Source: Lentimicrobiaceae bacterium (GTDB taxonomy: Bacteria; Bacteroidota; Bacteroidia; Bacteroidales; JALOCA01). From it: a stretch of DNA of 64,000 nt. Of the stretch, positions 48,864 through 56,991 are shown piece after piece (position 1 is the first letter of the stretch; every line of letters starts with the position of its first letter). Both the position numbers and the translations under genes were made by a program. The stretch lies in NCBI GenBank assembly GCA_023227965.1, contig JALOCA010000010.1:1-64000 (forward strand). The letters are read 5' to 3'. The notes under the pieces were generated by a model, which saw only the letters and a list, made by a program, of their open reading frames with translations, was not told where the DNA came from and ran no database searches.

Positions 48864-50312
48864 ATGCAAAAGATTAAACTAGAACAAAGGTTGCTTCAGA
48901 AACTTTCTCCTCAGCAAATTTTGCTGATGAAACTGCTGCAAATACCCTCTATTGCTCTCGAACAAAGAATTAAACAGGAAATAGAAGAAAATCCTGCATT
49001 GGAAGATATTGCCGGCGAGGAAAATCTGAAAGAAAACGAACAGGAAAACGAGGAAAATCAGGAAGAATATGATGCAGATAATGAGGAATTTGACATAACT
49101 GATTATGTTGACGATGACGAAACACCTTCTTACCGGCTCAACAGTTACAACACTTCGCCCGATGATGAATTCAGGGAAACTCCCTTCGTTTCGGGGCTGA
49201 GTTTTCATGAATACCTGCAGCAACAATTAGGACTTCGGCAACTTACCGAAAAAGAGAATACCATTGCGCAAACCATTATCGGTAACCTCGACGAAGCCGG
49301 TTATCTGCAACGCGAAGTAGCTGCTATGGTTGACGATTTGGCTTTCTCACAAAATATTTCCACTACTAAAAATGAAATTCTGGATGCATTGAAATACATT
49401 CAGCAACTCGATCCTCCCGGTGTTGGCGCCCGTAATCTTCAGGAATGTATTATATTACAACTACAGCGGATGAATGCAACCCCTCCGGTGCAACTGGCAA
49501 TACGGATTATTGACCGCTATTTCGACGATTTTACAAAAAAACATTACGATAAGATTATTAAAAAAACCAATATTGACGAAGCCCGGCTCAAGCAAGCTGT
49601 CAACGAAATATTACGATGTAATCCCAAGCCTGGAAGCTATTTTTCCGACACCTCAAAATCAAATCAATATATCACTCCCGATTTTATCCTGACAAATAAA
49701 GACGGCGATCTTGAACTTAGTTTGAATGCCAAAAACACCCCTGAACTCAGAATTAGCAAAACATATCTTGATATGCTCGAAGCATATTCCGAAAATAAAA
49801 ACAACGTATCTCATAAAGAAGCTGTAAGCTTTATCAAACAAAAACTTGATTCGGCAAAATGGTTTATTGATGCAATAAAACAACGGCAGAATACCTTATA
49901 CATTACCATGAATGCCATTCTGCAATACCAGAAAGAATATTTTCTGGAGGGAGATGAAACAAAGCTTAAGCCAATGATTCTTAAGGATATTGCAGAACTT
50001 GTTCACCTTGACATTTCTACCATTTCGCGGGTGGCAAACAGCAAATACGTACAAACACCTTTTGGAATTTTTTTGCTGAAAAGTTTTTTTTCCGAATCAA
50101 TGCAGACAGATTCGGGAGAAGAAGTATCCACACGGGAAATTAAAAAAATTCTATCCAACTGCATAGAAGCAGAAAATAAAAGCAAACCCCTGACCGACGA
50201 ACAATTAACCGATATTCTTATTGAAAAGGGATATAACATTGCCAGGCGTACAGTAGCTAAATACCGTGAACAACTTAACATATCCATTGCACGCCTGCGT
50301 AAGGAACTTTAG
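48864..50312 (+). CDS. rpoN: RNA polymerase sigma-54 factor
   Basis: Sigma-54 directs RNA polymerase to GG/GC (-24/-12) promoters that need an enhancer-binding ATPase. The 482-residue product has an N-terminal Q/L-rich region I (LEQRLLQKLSPQQILLMKLL), an acidic region II (many E, N and D in residues 48-90), the core-binding domain (QQLDPPGVGARNLQECI) and the C-terminal RpoN box ARRTVAKYREQLNI. The order is standard. It follows asnS after about 75 bases, with an AAGGGG before the ATG. Sigma-54 enhancer-binding proteins are not in the window. The next gene is a membrane protein on the same strand. Confidence 0.96.
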   Translation: MQKIKLEQRLLQKLSPQQILLMKLLQIPSIALEQRIKQEIEENPALEDIAGEENLKENEQENEENQEEYDADNEEFDITDYVDDDETPSYRLNSYNTSPDDEFRETPFVSGLSFHEYLQQQLGLRQLTEKENTIAQTIIGNLDEAGYLQREVAAMVDDLAFSQNISTTKNEILDALKYIQQLDPPGVGARNLQECIILQLQRMNATPPVQLAIRIIDRYFDDFTKKHYDKIIKKTNIDEARLKQAVNEILRCNPKPGSYFSDTSKSNQYITPDFILTNKDGDLELSLNAKNTPELRISKTYLDMLEAYSENKNNVSHKEAVSFIKQKLDSAKWFIDAIKQRQNTLYITMNAILQYQKEYFLEGDETKLKPMILKDIAELVHLDISTISRVANSKYVQTPFGIFLLKSFFSESMQTDSGEEVSTREIKKILSNCIEAENKSKPLTDEQLTDILIEKGYNIARRTVAKYREQLNISIARLRKEL

Positions 50313-50335
50313 CTTCGCAAAATAAATCGTTTTTT

Positions 50336-50947
50336 ATGAACCAACGCTTTGAGAAAATTATTTCTGGAGTCTTCCACCCTGTGCTGATACCTTCGTATAT
50401 GTTGCTGGTAATGATGAACCAGTCGTATTATTACGTTTATATCTTAACCCTAAAAGGGAAGTTTATTTTATTTGGTATCTCTTTTCTTTTTACTGCATTT
50501 TTTCCTCTCGCGATGATTTTTATTCTCCTGAAAAAAAAGTGGATAGCATCTCTCACTATGCACTCCCGTGAAGAACGGATTTATCCGCTATTTATCACTT
50601 CAATATTGTATTTTTCAACGTATTACCTGTTCAGGCAATCGTCGGTTTTTCCTGTTTTTGAAGTATTTCTGTTAGGTTCGATTATGCTGATAACCATTGC
50701 GTTACTGACGAATTTTTTCTGGAAAATCAGCATCCATTGTCTGGCTCTCGGAGGAGTAGTGGGGACTTTTATTGGTCTTTCGGCAAGGTATAACATTGCC
50801 AATATGTATCAGATAATAATAACTATTTTGCTTTCCGGAATAGTTGCATACTCCCGTCTTGCACTCAGGGAACATAGCTCCTTACAGGTATATACAGGGT
50901 TTACTACCGGAGCCGTAGTTATGTTTTTATTATTTTTTATGTTGTAA
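50336..50947 (+). CDS. Membrane protein, possibly PAP2-like
   Basis: The 203-residue product has six to seven hydrophobic helices. Towards the C-terminus, NFFWKISIHCLALGGVVGTF followed by SRLALREHSSLQVYTGF resembles the S-x-H ... S-R-x-x-x-x-x-H spacing of PAP2 phosphatases, the second half of their active site. The first motif of the family (KxxxxxxRP) is replaced at best by REERIYPLF, so catalysis is uncertain. I know such proteins as a Bacteroidota hypothetical family beside rpoN or in lipid-phosphate contexts. It starts 23 bases after rpoN. Confidence 0.6.
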   Translation: MNQRFEKIISGVFHPVLIPSYMLLVMMNQSYYYVYILTLKGKFILFGISFLFTAFFPLAMIFILLKKKWIASLTMHSREERIYPLFITSILYFSTYYLFRQSSVFPVFEVFLLGSIMLITIALLTNFFWKISIHCLALGGVVGTFIGLSARYNIANMYQIIITILLSGIVAYSRLALREHSSLQVYTGFTTGAVVMFLLFFML

Positions 50948-50950
50948 TAA

Positions 50951-51688
50951 TCAGAAAGGACGTAGCGCCAAACCCACAGAAATCGGGTAGGTATCAGGTC
51001 CTTTCCCGTCTTTAAACAAGGAAGAAAGAGAATAATATCCCATTACGTTAATCCATTTATAACCTACTTCTGCCTTGATTCCGTAACGCATGGATTCAAT
51101 ATTGGGGATCTTATTCATTTTAACGGAATAAGAATCAAATTGATTGTCATTATTAAAATCCATATATTCGTCGCCTTTGTACTTGGTATGGCTGCTTAGC
51201 AAAAATCCAATTTTAAAACCTAAAGCCGCCCTGAATTCGCTCTTGCTTTTATAGCGAAATTCCATTGGTATATCGAAATAGGCTATCGAAATTTTATTTT
51301 TTTTATAATTTACCTTATGTATATCCCCGTTAATTGTAACTGAATCAGGTATTTTATCGAAGTAAGAGATATTATTTGTGTCTACTTTGGGTAATGCATT
51401 GCTATGAAAATTATGTGTGCCCAGTCCGATTCCGATAGCAAAGCTAAAGGGTGTTTTGCCGCTTTTACCAATAGGAGAATTATAGGTAAAATAATAGTTT
51501 GTTCCTATGTTGATTGTTTTTGCTGTGATATTGTCGGGAACATTCATCCATATATCGGTAAAAACATCCATTCCTGTACTAAATTTTTCGCTTTTTACCG
51601 TCGGAACGTTTTCGTTATTTTCATTTTGAGCAAAAACATAAGAAAATGAAACCATTAGAATAATTACAAGAAAAATTTCTTTTTTCAT
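50951..51688 (-). CDS. Outer-membrane beta-barrel protein (PorT-like)
   Basis: From the ATG at 51686-51688 (MKKEIFLVIILMVSFSYVFA) the product has 245 residues, a signal peptide and a mature part of alternating amphipathic strands typical of an 8-stranded outer-membrane barrel, closing in VGLALRPF with a C-terminal phenylalanine. The frame extends 25 codons further upstream but without a signal at its start, so it is not used. Proteins of this class are often labelled PorT-like, and PorT itself acts in type IX secretion. That role is not shown here, and the gene is far from the gld operon. It is convergent with the preceding membrane protein gene. Confidence 0.75.
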   Translation of the reverse strand: MKKEIFLVIILMVSFSYVFAQNENNENVPTVKSEKFSTGMDVFTDIWMNVPDNITAKTINIGTNYYFTYNSPIGKSGKTPFSFAIGIGLGTHNFHSNALPKVDTNNISYFDKIPDSVTINGDIHKVNYKKNKISIAYFDIPMEFRYKSKSEFRAALGFKIGFLLSSHTKYKGDEYMDFNNDNQFDSYSVKMNKIPNIESMRYGIKAEVGYKWINVMGYYSLSSLFKDGKGPDTYPISVGLALRPF

Positions 51689-51783
51689 CTTACGGGGGGG
51701 TTGGTTTATACAACATACTTGGTATGCAAATATACGTAGAGTTCGAGAATTTGTTGCAGACAAAAGAAAATTTATTTACAAAA

Positions 51784-51812
51784 AAAGCCGCTCTGGTTAA
51801 GAAACGGCTTCA
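51784..51812 (-). terminator. Hairpin terminator after the small membrane protein
   Basis: AAGCCG and CGGCTT arms are separated by a 14-base loop with an A run on the left, which reads as a T run on the minus strand. It lies about 40 bases beyond the stop of the small membrane protein gene at 51849. Confidence 0.55.
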
Positions 51813-51848
51813 GCGTGGAAAAACAGGGGAAAAACCATCCTAATTTTA

Positions 51849-52037
51849 CTAGGCTGGTGTATGTTGATTAAATTTAGTGTTTTTATAAAAATATTTCATA
51901 TAAACATAACCGGCTACAGGCGTTAAAAATATACCTATCAGCAAGCATTTAAGCCCTCCGGAACTCATTTTTTCACACAGGTTAATGAAGGGCAGCAGTA
52001 AAACAATATAAGCGATAAGAAGAAAATCCAACCACAT
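51849..52037 (-). CDS. Small membrane protein of unknown function
   Basis: A 62-residue product with two hydrophobic helices (MWLDFLLIAYIVLLLPFI and KCLLIGIFLTPVAGYVYMKY) and a short polar tail (NTKFNQHTPA). It starts 10 bases after a 50-residue zinc-ribbon protein gene, so the two form a mini operon closed by a hairpin. I do not recognise the family. The hydropathy pattern and linked context make it a plausible real gene. Confidence 0.55.
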   Translation of the reverse strand: MWLDFLLIAYIVLLLPFINLCEKMSSGGLKCLLIGIFLTPVAGYVYMKYFYKNTKFNQHTPA

Positions 52038-52047
52038 AGTTTCTTTT

Positions 52048-52200
52048 TTAGATTATTTTTTTCACATAGCCATCTTTTTCACAAATTGGGCACATAATAC
52101 CCTTTTTGGAAGTAACATATCCGCACCTACGGCATTTATAAAAGTGCATTACATCGCTCTTCTTTTTAATAAACCGAGGTATTCGCAAGCCGATTTTCAT
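52048..52200 (-). CDS. 50-residue zinc-ribbon protein
   Basis: A short gene starting at the ATG at 52198-52200 and ending at the TAA at 52048-52050. The product has C23-x2-C26 (YKCRRCGYV) and C37-x2-C40 (MCPICEKDG), a rubredoxin-like zinc ribbon, flanked by basic ends (RFIKKK, VKKII). The many lysines may mean nucleic-acid or membrane-surface contact. A -7 element (TAATTTTG, 52219-52226) precedes it. It is followed after 10 bases by the small membrane protein gene. Its role is unknown; the motif makes the coding call good. Confidence 0.7.
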   Translation of the reverse strand: MKIGLRIPRFIKKKSDVMHFYKCRRCGYVTSKKGIMCPICEKDGYVKKII

Positions 52201-52218
52201 TTTGGAAATGTTATGCAA

Positions 52219-52226
52219 CAAAATTA
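52219..52226 (-). promoter_or_regulatory. -7 element TAATTTTG upstream of the zinc-ribbon gene
   Basis: Full TAnnTTTG match about 19 bases before the start codon. No TTG was found at the expected spacing. Confidence 0.4.
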
Positions 52227-52330
52227 TAATTAAAAACTTGAAAAATATCCGCGACTTTTCAAACGTATGGTTTTAGCAGAAATTCGTATGGTTTTTCAAG
52301 AAAAGCGCTAAAATGGATTCTAACAAAAAT

Positions 52331-52365
52331 AAAAATTCCTCTGTTGAACCGCAGAGGAATTTTTT
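52331..52365 (-). terminator. Terminator just after the tRNA gene
   Basis: Arms AAATTCCTCTG and CAGAGGAATTT form a strong hairpin that begins two bases past the tRNA 3' end and runs into a T run on the minus strand. Confidence 0.85.
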
Positions 52366-52366
52366 G

Positions 52367-52440
52367 TGGGCCCACCTGGACTTGAACCAGGGACCACCTG
52401 ATTATGAGTCAGGTGCTCTAACCAACTGAGCTATAGGCCC
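52367..52440 (-). tRNA. tRNA with CAU anticodon (tRNA-Ile2, or elongator tRNA-Met)
   Basis: A full cloverleaf is visible on the minus strand. The acceptor stem GGGCCTA pairs with TGGGCCC, the D arm has AGCTCAGTTGGTTAGAGC, the anticodon stem CCTGA/TCAGG encloses loop CTCATAA with CAU in the middle, and the T arm is CCTGGTTCAAGTCCAGG. The 3' CCA is not encoded. The GACTCATAATC core and GGTTCAAGTCC arm look closer to E. coli tRNA-Ile2, whose C34 is changed to lysidine to read AUA, than to elongator tRNA-Met. That choice is uncertain. A perfect promoter precedes it and a terminator follows. Confidence 0.95.
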
Positions 52441-52464
52441 GGATTATTTTTATCAATCTTTTGG

Positions 52465-52495
52465 CAAAAGTATAATTTATTAATGAATTTACAAA
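52465..52495 (-). promoter_or_regulatory. Promoter of the CAU tRNA
   Basis: On the minus strand TTTG (52492-52495) is followed by exactly 19 bases and then TACTTTTG (52465-52472), a full match to the Bacteroidota promoter. Transcription would start about 18 bases before the tRNA 5' end. Confidence 0.8.
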
Positions 52496-52533
52496 TACCC
52501 GGAACAAATTTTATCTATATAATTGTATTACTG

Positions 52534-53949
52534 CTATTTATCTGTAATGTTTTTATAATGATAATATCTGTCGTATATTTCATTAACAAAATTGTAAGTG
52601 ATTTTTCCCGGACAATATCCGAACAAAACTACCGAATCATTATAGTACTTAGGATTTGATTTTTGCAACATATATCCATCAACATTGTTCGACCACATAT
52701 CGGGATCCTTTTTGTATTTCAGGGCAAGTCGCCTGGCATCCATAACATGTCCTATACCGACATTATAAGCAGCTAATACAAATTTTATCCTTTCATCCTT
52801 ATCGGGGATATCTTCAAATTGTTTTTCTATTAGTACCAGGTATTTTACTCCGGCTTTAATATTGCCGTCTGGGTGAGAATATTGAGAAACTCTGTATTTT
52901 CTGGCAGTTTGTGGCATCAGTTGCATTAAACCGAAAGCACCATTGGAGGATACGGCATCAGGTTGAAATGCCGATTCTTGATAAATTAGTGAAGCCAGTA
53001 AACGCCAGTCCCATCCTATTTCACGGCTATGTTTCCGGATAATTTTATCGTATGGCGAAATAATACCTTTGCTTATATTTTCATACTCGGAATGGGCAAA
53101 GCCACTGGCTTTACTTTGCTGGAAATATTTGTTATAAGTCAATTTATATTGACGGGTTGTTTTGTACTGCGTTAACCAGTCGTTCATCGCATGCCGCAGG
53201 TGTGTTGAACCTTTTTGTACCGCCCAGCCCATGTTTTGCGGAAAACTGACTGCCGTTTGTATATCTAAGTTTGGATAATTACGTTGATACACTTTTGCTA
53301 CATGCTCATCGCAAATGGTATATTTTATTTTCCCTTTGGAAACAAGAAAAGCCAGTTCTTCAACTGTGCTGGTGGGATCTTCGATAAGTGTTATGGAATC
53401 GCCTATTTCTTCCTGAAGATTGCGAACCCTGTCTGCATATACAGAACCTTTTTGTACAATTATGGTTGCCCCTCCCAATTGGAGTGGATTACGTACGCAT
53501 TGCCATTTTGCACCTTTTAACGGTTTTTTTTGCACCAAGACTTGTCGTGCCTGCAAAATAGGTACTGAAAAATCGTATTTTTTACTTCTGCTGTACGTTT
53601 GCGTGAGGTCCATAGCCACAATATCGCAAAACCCATTGTTCAGGCATTCAAAGGCTTTGTTAATATCGTTATTTACAATAATCTCCAGTTCAACGCCCAG
53701 ATAATCGGAAAACGATTTCAGTAATTCATACTGGTATCCAAGAGGTTCTCCTTTGTAAATAAAATAATTAATAGAATTAAAATCCGTGGACGCTACAATT
53801 TTTCCCTTGGCTTTGATTTTTTGTATTACAAAGCGACTTTCAGCATCGGTAAGCATTTCTTTTTTTTCTTTGCTCCTGCATGCTATTAATGAAAAAAGAA
53901 GCAGCATAAGAACAACGAACCCATAAGGAAGATGTCGGAGTTTTTTCAT
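52534..53949 (-). CDS. mltF: MltF-like lipoprotein: substrate-binding domain plus lytic transglycosylase
   Basis: MltF-type enzymes cut the glycan of peptidoglycan and have a periplasmic binding-protein domain as a sensor. I choose the ATG at 53947-53949 (MKKLRHLPYGFVVLMLLLFS) because it opens a lipoprotein signal with lipobox LIAC (lipidated Cys24), and because a -7 element at 53977-53984 lies just upstream. The 471-residue product has a solute-binding domain of about 230 residues (GKIVASTDFNSINYFIYKGE), then the SLT domain: LASLIYQESAFQPDAVSS with the catalytic glutamate, GAFGLMQLMPQTARKY and VLAAYNVGIGHVMDARRLA. It stands just downstream of the efflux operon and is likely transcribed on its own. 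Confidence 0.92.
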   Translation of the reverse strand: MKKLRHLPYGFVVLMLLLFSLIACRSKEKKEMLTDAESRFVIQKIKAKGKIVASTDFNSINYFIYKGEPLGYQYELLKSFSDYLGVELEIIVNNDINKAFECLNNGFCDIVAMDLTQTYSRSKKYDFSVPILQARQVLVQKKPLKGAKWQCVRNPLQLGGATIIVQKGSVYADRVRNLQEEIGDSITLIEDPTSTVEELAFLVSKGKIKYTICDEHVAKVYQRNYPNLDIQTAVSFPQNMGWAVQKGSTHLRHAMNDWLTQYKTTRQYKLTYNKYFQQSKASGFAHSEYENISKGIISPYDKIIRKHSREIGWDWRLLASLIYQESAFQPDAVSSNGAFGLMQLMPQTARKYRVSQYSHPDGNIKAGVKYLVLIEKQFEDIPDKDERIKFVLAAYNVGIGHVMDARRLALKYKKDPDMWSNNVDGYMLQKSNPKYYNDSVVLFGYCPGKITYNFVNEIYDRYYHYKNITDK

Positions 53950-53976
53950 CTTTGCTTTTTGATAATTAAACGGTTG

Positions 53977-53984
53977 CAAAGATA
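53977..53984 (-). promoter_or_regulatory. -7 element TATCTTTG upstream of mltF
   Basis: Matches TAnnTTTG. It supports the ATG at 53949 as start, since the ATG-less extension would begin upstream of it. No clear -33 TTG. Confidence 0.45.
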
Positions 53985-53992
53985 TAAAATTA

Positions 53993-55105
53993 TCAGGTTG
54001 TTTTTCGGTACCTGTTTATGGCTATCGCCAAGGCAAGAACAGCCAATGTACACAATGCCAGGAATGGCTGAATAATATCCTGAAATTCACTTCCTTTCAA
54101 CAATACATTTCGCATTATTTTTATGAAATACATTACCGGATTTATCGAATTAATATATTGAGCCCACCATGGCATACTCTCAGCCGGAGTAAATAAACCG
54201 CTCATCATGATGAAAACTATCATAAAAAACCATGACAGAAACATGGATTGCTGTTGCGTTTGCGTAATGGTTGACATCACCAAGCCGATACCAGCCATAA
54301 CTATCAGATAAACTGCGGCTGCACCAAATATCAGCCCTAAGTTACCCACGATGGGAATATTAAACATGAGTTTTGCCAAAAACAGTCCGAATGCTAGTTC
54401 GGCAATTGCTAAAAACCAAAACGGGAAGAGCTTTCCGGCAATAAACTGGTATTTCTTGATGGGTGTAACATTAATTTGTTCAATTGTACCGATTTCTTTT
54501 TCCCGTACCATATTCATTCCCGATAAAAATAATCCTATTAAGGTAACCAAAATCACCAGAATACCCGGAACCATATAGGTTTGGTAATTTAATTCCGGAT
54601 TGTACCAGAATGATCTTTCAATTGTTACCGGTGGCTGTACCTGTATTCCGAGAAATGACGATACCACCAGTTCCGAATTGTAATCTCTGGCAATGGATGT
54701 GGTGTAGGCATTCATCAGGGCGGCAGCACTACCATTAATTGCATCATTTACAATTTGTATCTTAGTTTTTCCTTCTTTTTTCAAACCCTTTTCAAAACCG
54801 GAGGGTATCATCAGTATCTGGTCTGCTTTTCTATTATAAAGGGCTTCTACGGCTTTTGCATACGAAGGACTATCTCCAACAATTTTGTAAAATGGTGAGC
54901 CCTGGTACTTCATGATTAACTGGTGCGAACAGGTACTTTTATCAGCATCAACAAGCAATATACGTATTTGTCTGATTTCAAAGGTGGTTGCGTAAGCCAG
55001 TATAAGTAATTGTAATAAAGGCATTACAAAAATAATTGGCAACATTGAACGATTGCGAAATGTTTGTATGAATTCTTTTTGTATTATAAACAATATTGTT
55101 CGCAT
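53993..55105 (-). CDS. ABC-2 type export permease (second of a pair)
   Basis: The 370-residue protein has the ABC-2 permease layout: one N-terminal helix, a soluble extracytoplasmic domain of about 150 residues, and five C-terminal helices (ILVILVTLIGLFLSGMNMVREKEIGTIEQINVTP region). GTIEQINVTPIKKYQF is the cytoplasmic coupling element typical of the YhhJ/YbhR type. QTQQQSMFLSWFFMIVFIMMSGLFTPAESMP follows. It is the last of two permease genes in the operon. With the two ATPases, the membrane-fusion protein and TolC it would form a tripartite drug or metabolite exporter. The substrate is unknown. Confidence 0.9.
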   Translation of the reverse strand: MRTILFIIQKEFIQTFRNRSMLPIIFVMPLLQLLILAYATTFEIRQIRILLVDADKSTCSHQLIMKYQGSPFYKIVGDSPSYAKAVEALYNRKADQILMIPSGFEKGLKKEGKTKIQIVNDAINGSAAALMNAYTTSIARDYNSELVVSSFLGIQVQPPVTIERSFWYNPELNYQTYMVPGILVILVTLIGLFLSGMNMVREKEIGTIEQINVTPIKKYQFIAGKLFPFWFLAIAELAFGLFLAKLMFNIPIVGNLGLIFGAAAVYLIVMAGIGLVMSTITQTQQQSMFLSWFFMIVFIMMSGLFTPAESMPWWAQYINSINPVMYFIKIMRNVLLKGSEFQDIIQPFLALCTLAVLALAIAINRYRKTT

Positions 55106-55136
55106 AATATTGATTGTACTTGTCTTTGGTTTTTTA

Positions 55137-56246
55137 TCAATTTTTTAATTCCTGAAGCCTGATTTTGAATTTTTTTATACTAATAAAAATAAATAATAGC
55201 GTCATTAAAAATAGAATCAGCGTCTCTTTCCAAATATAAGAAAAGCTGCTTCCTTTTAATATTATAGATTTAATAATTATGATAAACCATTTAGGGGGCA
55301 TTAGCTGACAAACCCATTGCAAAACAACGGGCATATTTTCGATAGGATAAATAAAACCGGAAAGCAGCATCGTGGGCAGCATGAGTGCAACCATAGAAAT
55401 CATCATCGCTACCTGCTGAGTTCGGGTAAGCGTAGAAATGAGAATACCTAAGGATAATGCCATGATAATAAACAATATGGTTTCACCTAATAAAAGCAGA
55501 TAACTCCCCTGCATAGGCATTTTAAAAATCACAAATCCCATCAGCAAAATGATAACGGCAATAATAAATGAAAATAAAAAATAGGGAATTACCTTACCAA
55601 TGATGATTTGTGCAGGTTTTAAAGGTGATACCAGCAAAACTTCCATGGTTCCCATTTCCTTTTCACGGACAATAGAAATAGAAGTCATCATGGCCGAAAT
55701 AAGCATTAGCAATATGGTAATGGTTCCGGGAACAAACATAAAAACACTTTTTAATTCCGGGTTAAACAACATTTTCACTTCAGAGGTAATGGTAACCGGA
55801 ACCGGACTAAGTTTCAGCAATTCTTCCTGATAGTCATTTATGATAGAAGAAGTGTAGTTAACTATCAGGTTGGCGGTATTGGGATCTGAAGCATCCGCAA
55901 TAAGCTGAATATGCGCTTTTTGGTTTTTTTCAAAATTTTCGGCAAAATGATTTTCGAAAATCACTACTTCTTTTATCTTACCCTTGCGAAAGCTGGTTTC
56001 AATATCCTTTTCACTGTTAAGGTTTTCGGAAAGAACAAAATACCCCGAAGAAAGTAATTTACGGGTAATGTCTTGTGTCATATAATCTTTAGAATGGTCG
56101 AGGATAGAAATCTTTGCATCACGGATGTCGGTTGTGATGGCAAAACCAAAAATGAGCACCTGTACTACTGGCATTCCAAAAAGGATGATCATGGTTCTCA
56201 CATCCCGGAATATATGATAAAACTCCTTAATAATGAATCCTTTCAT
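55137..56246 (-). CDS. ABC-2 type export permease (first of a pair)
   Basis: A 369-residue paralogue of the permease downstream, with the same layout (first helix TMIILFGMPVVQVLIFGFAI, soluble loop, five C-terminal helices). The coupling motif GTMEVLLVSPLKPAQIIIGK and LTRTQQVAMMISMVALMLPTMLLSGFIYPIENMP are diagnostic for the ABC-2 family. It starts 5 bases after the second ATPase gene and ends 31 bases before the other permease. Two permeases may form a heterodimer. Confidence 0.9.
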   Translation of the reverse strand: MKGFIIKEFYHIFRDVRTMIILFGMPVVQVLIFGFAITTDIRDAKISILDHSKDYMTQDITRKLLSSGYFVLSENLNSEKDIETSFRKGKIKEVVIFENHFAENFEKNQKAHIQLIADASDPNTANLIVNYTSSIINDYQEELLKLSPVPVTITSEVKMLFNPELKSVFMFVPGTITILLMLISAMMTSISIVREKEMGTMEVLLVSPLKPAQIIIGKVIPYFLFSFIIAVIILLMGFVIFKMPMQGSYLLLLGETILFIIMALSLGILISTLTRTQQVAMMISMVALMLPTMLLSGFIYPIENMPVVLQWVCQLMPPKWFIIIIKSIILKGSSFSYIWKETLILFLMTLLFIFISIKKFKIRLQELKN

Positions 56247-56251
56247 GCGGT

Positions 56252-56989
56252 TTATTTTTTACGGGCAAGGGTTAAAAACACTGCATCCATCGAATCGGCT
56301 TTGTAATGGGTTTTAAGATTTGCAGGAGTATCAAGGGCTTCAATACCACCATCAACCATAATGCTTACCCTGTTACAATATTCTGCTTCATCCATATAAT
56401 GGGTGGTAACAAAAACCGTAATACCGTTTTGGGAAGCCTCATAAATCATTTCCCAGAACTGGCGCCGGGTTACTGGGTCAACGCCTCCTGTTGGTTCGTC
56501 GAGAAAAACAATTTTGGGGTCGTGCATTATGGCTATCGAAAATGCCAATTTCTGTTTCCAGCCTAAAGGTAAGGATTTTAAAATAAAATTTAATGAATTA
56601 TTTAATTCTAATTTGCTGATTAACTGCTCTGTTTTGTCTTTTATCTGTATGCGTGAGAGTCCGTAAATACCCCCGAAAAAGCGGAAATTTTCTTTCACAG
56701 TCAAGTCGTCGTACAAAGAAAACCGTTGGCTCATGTATCCTATATTTTTCTTTATTTTTTCGGTCTGCGTGTAAATATCATATCCGGCTACTTTCACAAT
56801 ACCGGAGGTTGGGGTTGACAGTCCGCACAAGATTTTCATAGCCGTGGTTTTTCCGGCACCATTAGCACCGAGAAATCCAAAAATTTCTCCTTTTCTAACA
56901 GTAAAAGTCAGGTGGTCGTTCGCAACAAAGTTCCCAAACTTTTTTACCAAATTTTCAACCCAAATGATATTTTCCTCCGCTGTTTCCAT
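56252..56989 (-). CDS. ABC exporter ATPase (second of a pair)
   Basis: The start is the ATG at 56987-56989 (METAEENIIWVENLVKKFGN), two bases after the stop of the first ATPase gene; the longer open frame upstream only reads through that gene in another frame. The 245-residue product has Walker A GANGAGKTT (about residues 41-49), Q-loop GYMSQRFSLYDDLTV, signature in SLPLGWKQKLAFSIA (LPLGW in place of LSGGQ, a known variant in the YhiH/YbhF group), Walker B IVFLDEPTGGVD and H-loop VTTHYMDEAEY. It pairs with the preceding ATPase. Confidence 0.93.
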   Translation of the reverse strand: METAEENIIWVENLVKKFGNFVANDHLTFTVRKGEIFGFLGANGAGKTTAMKILCGLSTPTSGIVKVAGYDIYTQTEKIKKNIGYMSQRFSLYDDLTVKENFRFFGGIYGLSRIQIKDKTEQLISKLELNNSLNFILKSLPLGWKQKLAFSIAIMHDPKIVFLDEPTGGVDPVTRRQFWEMIYEASQNGITVFVTTHYMDEAEYCNRVSIMVDGGIEALDTPANLKTHYKADSMDAVFLTLARKK

Positions 56990-56991
56990 TG

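Noticed and set aside
50336..50947. Active PAP2 phosphatase
   Set aside because: The first active-site motif is not recognisable, so only PAP2-like is claimed.
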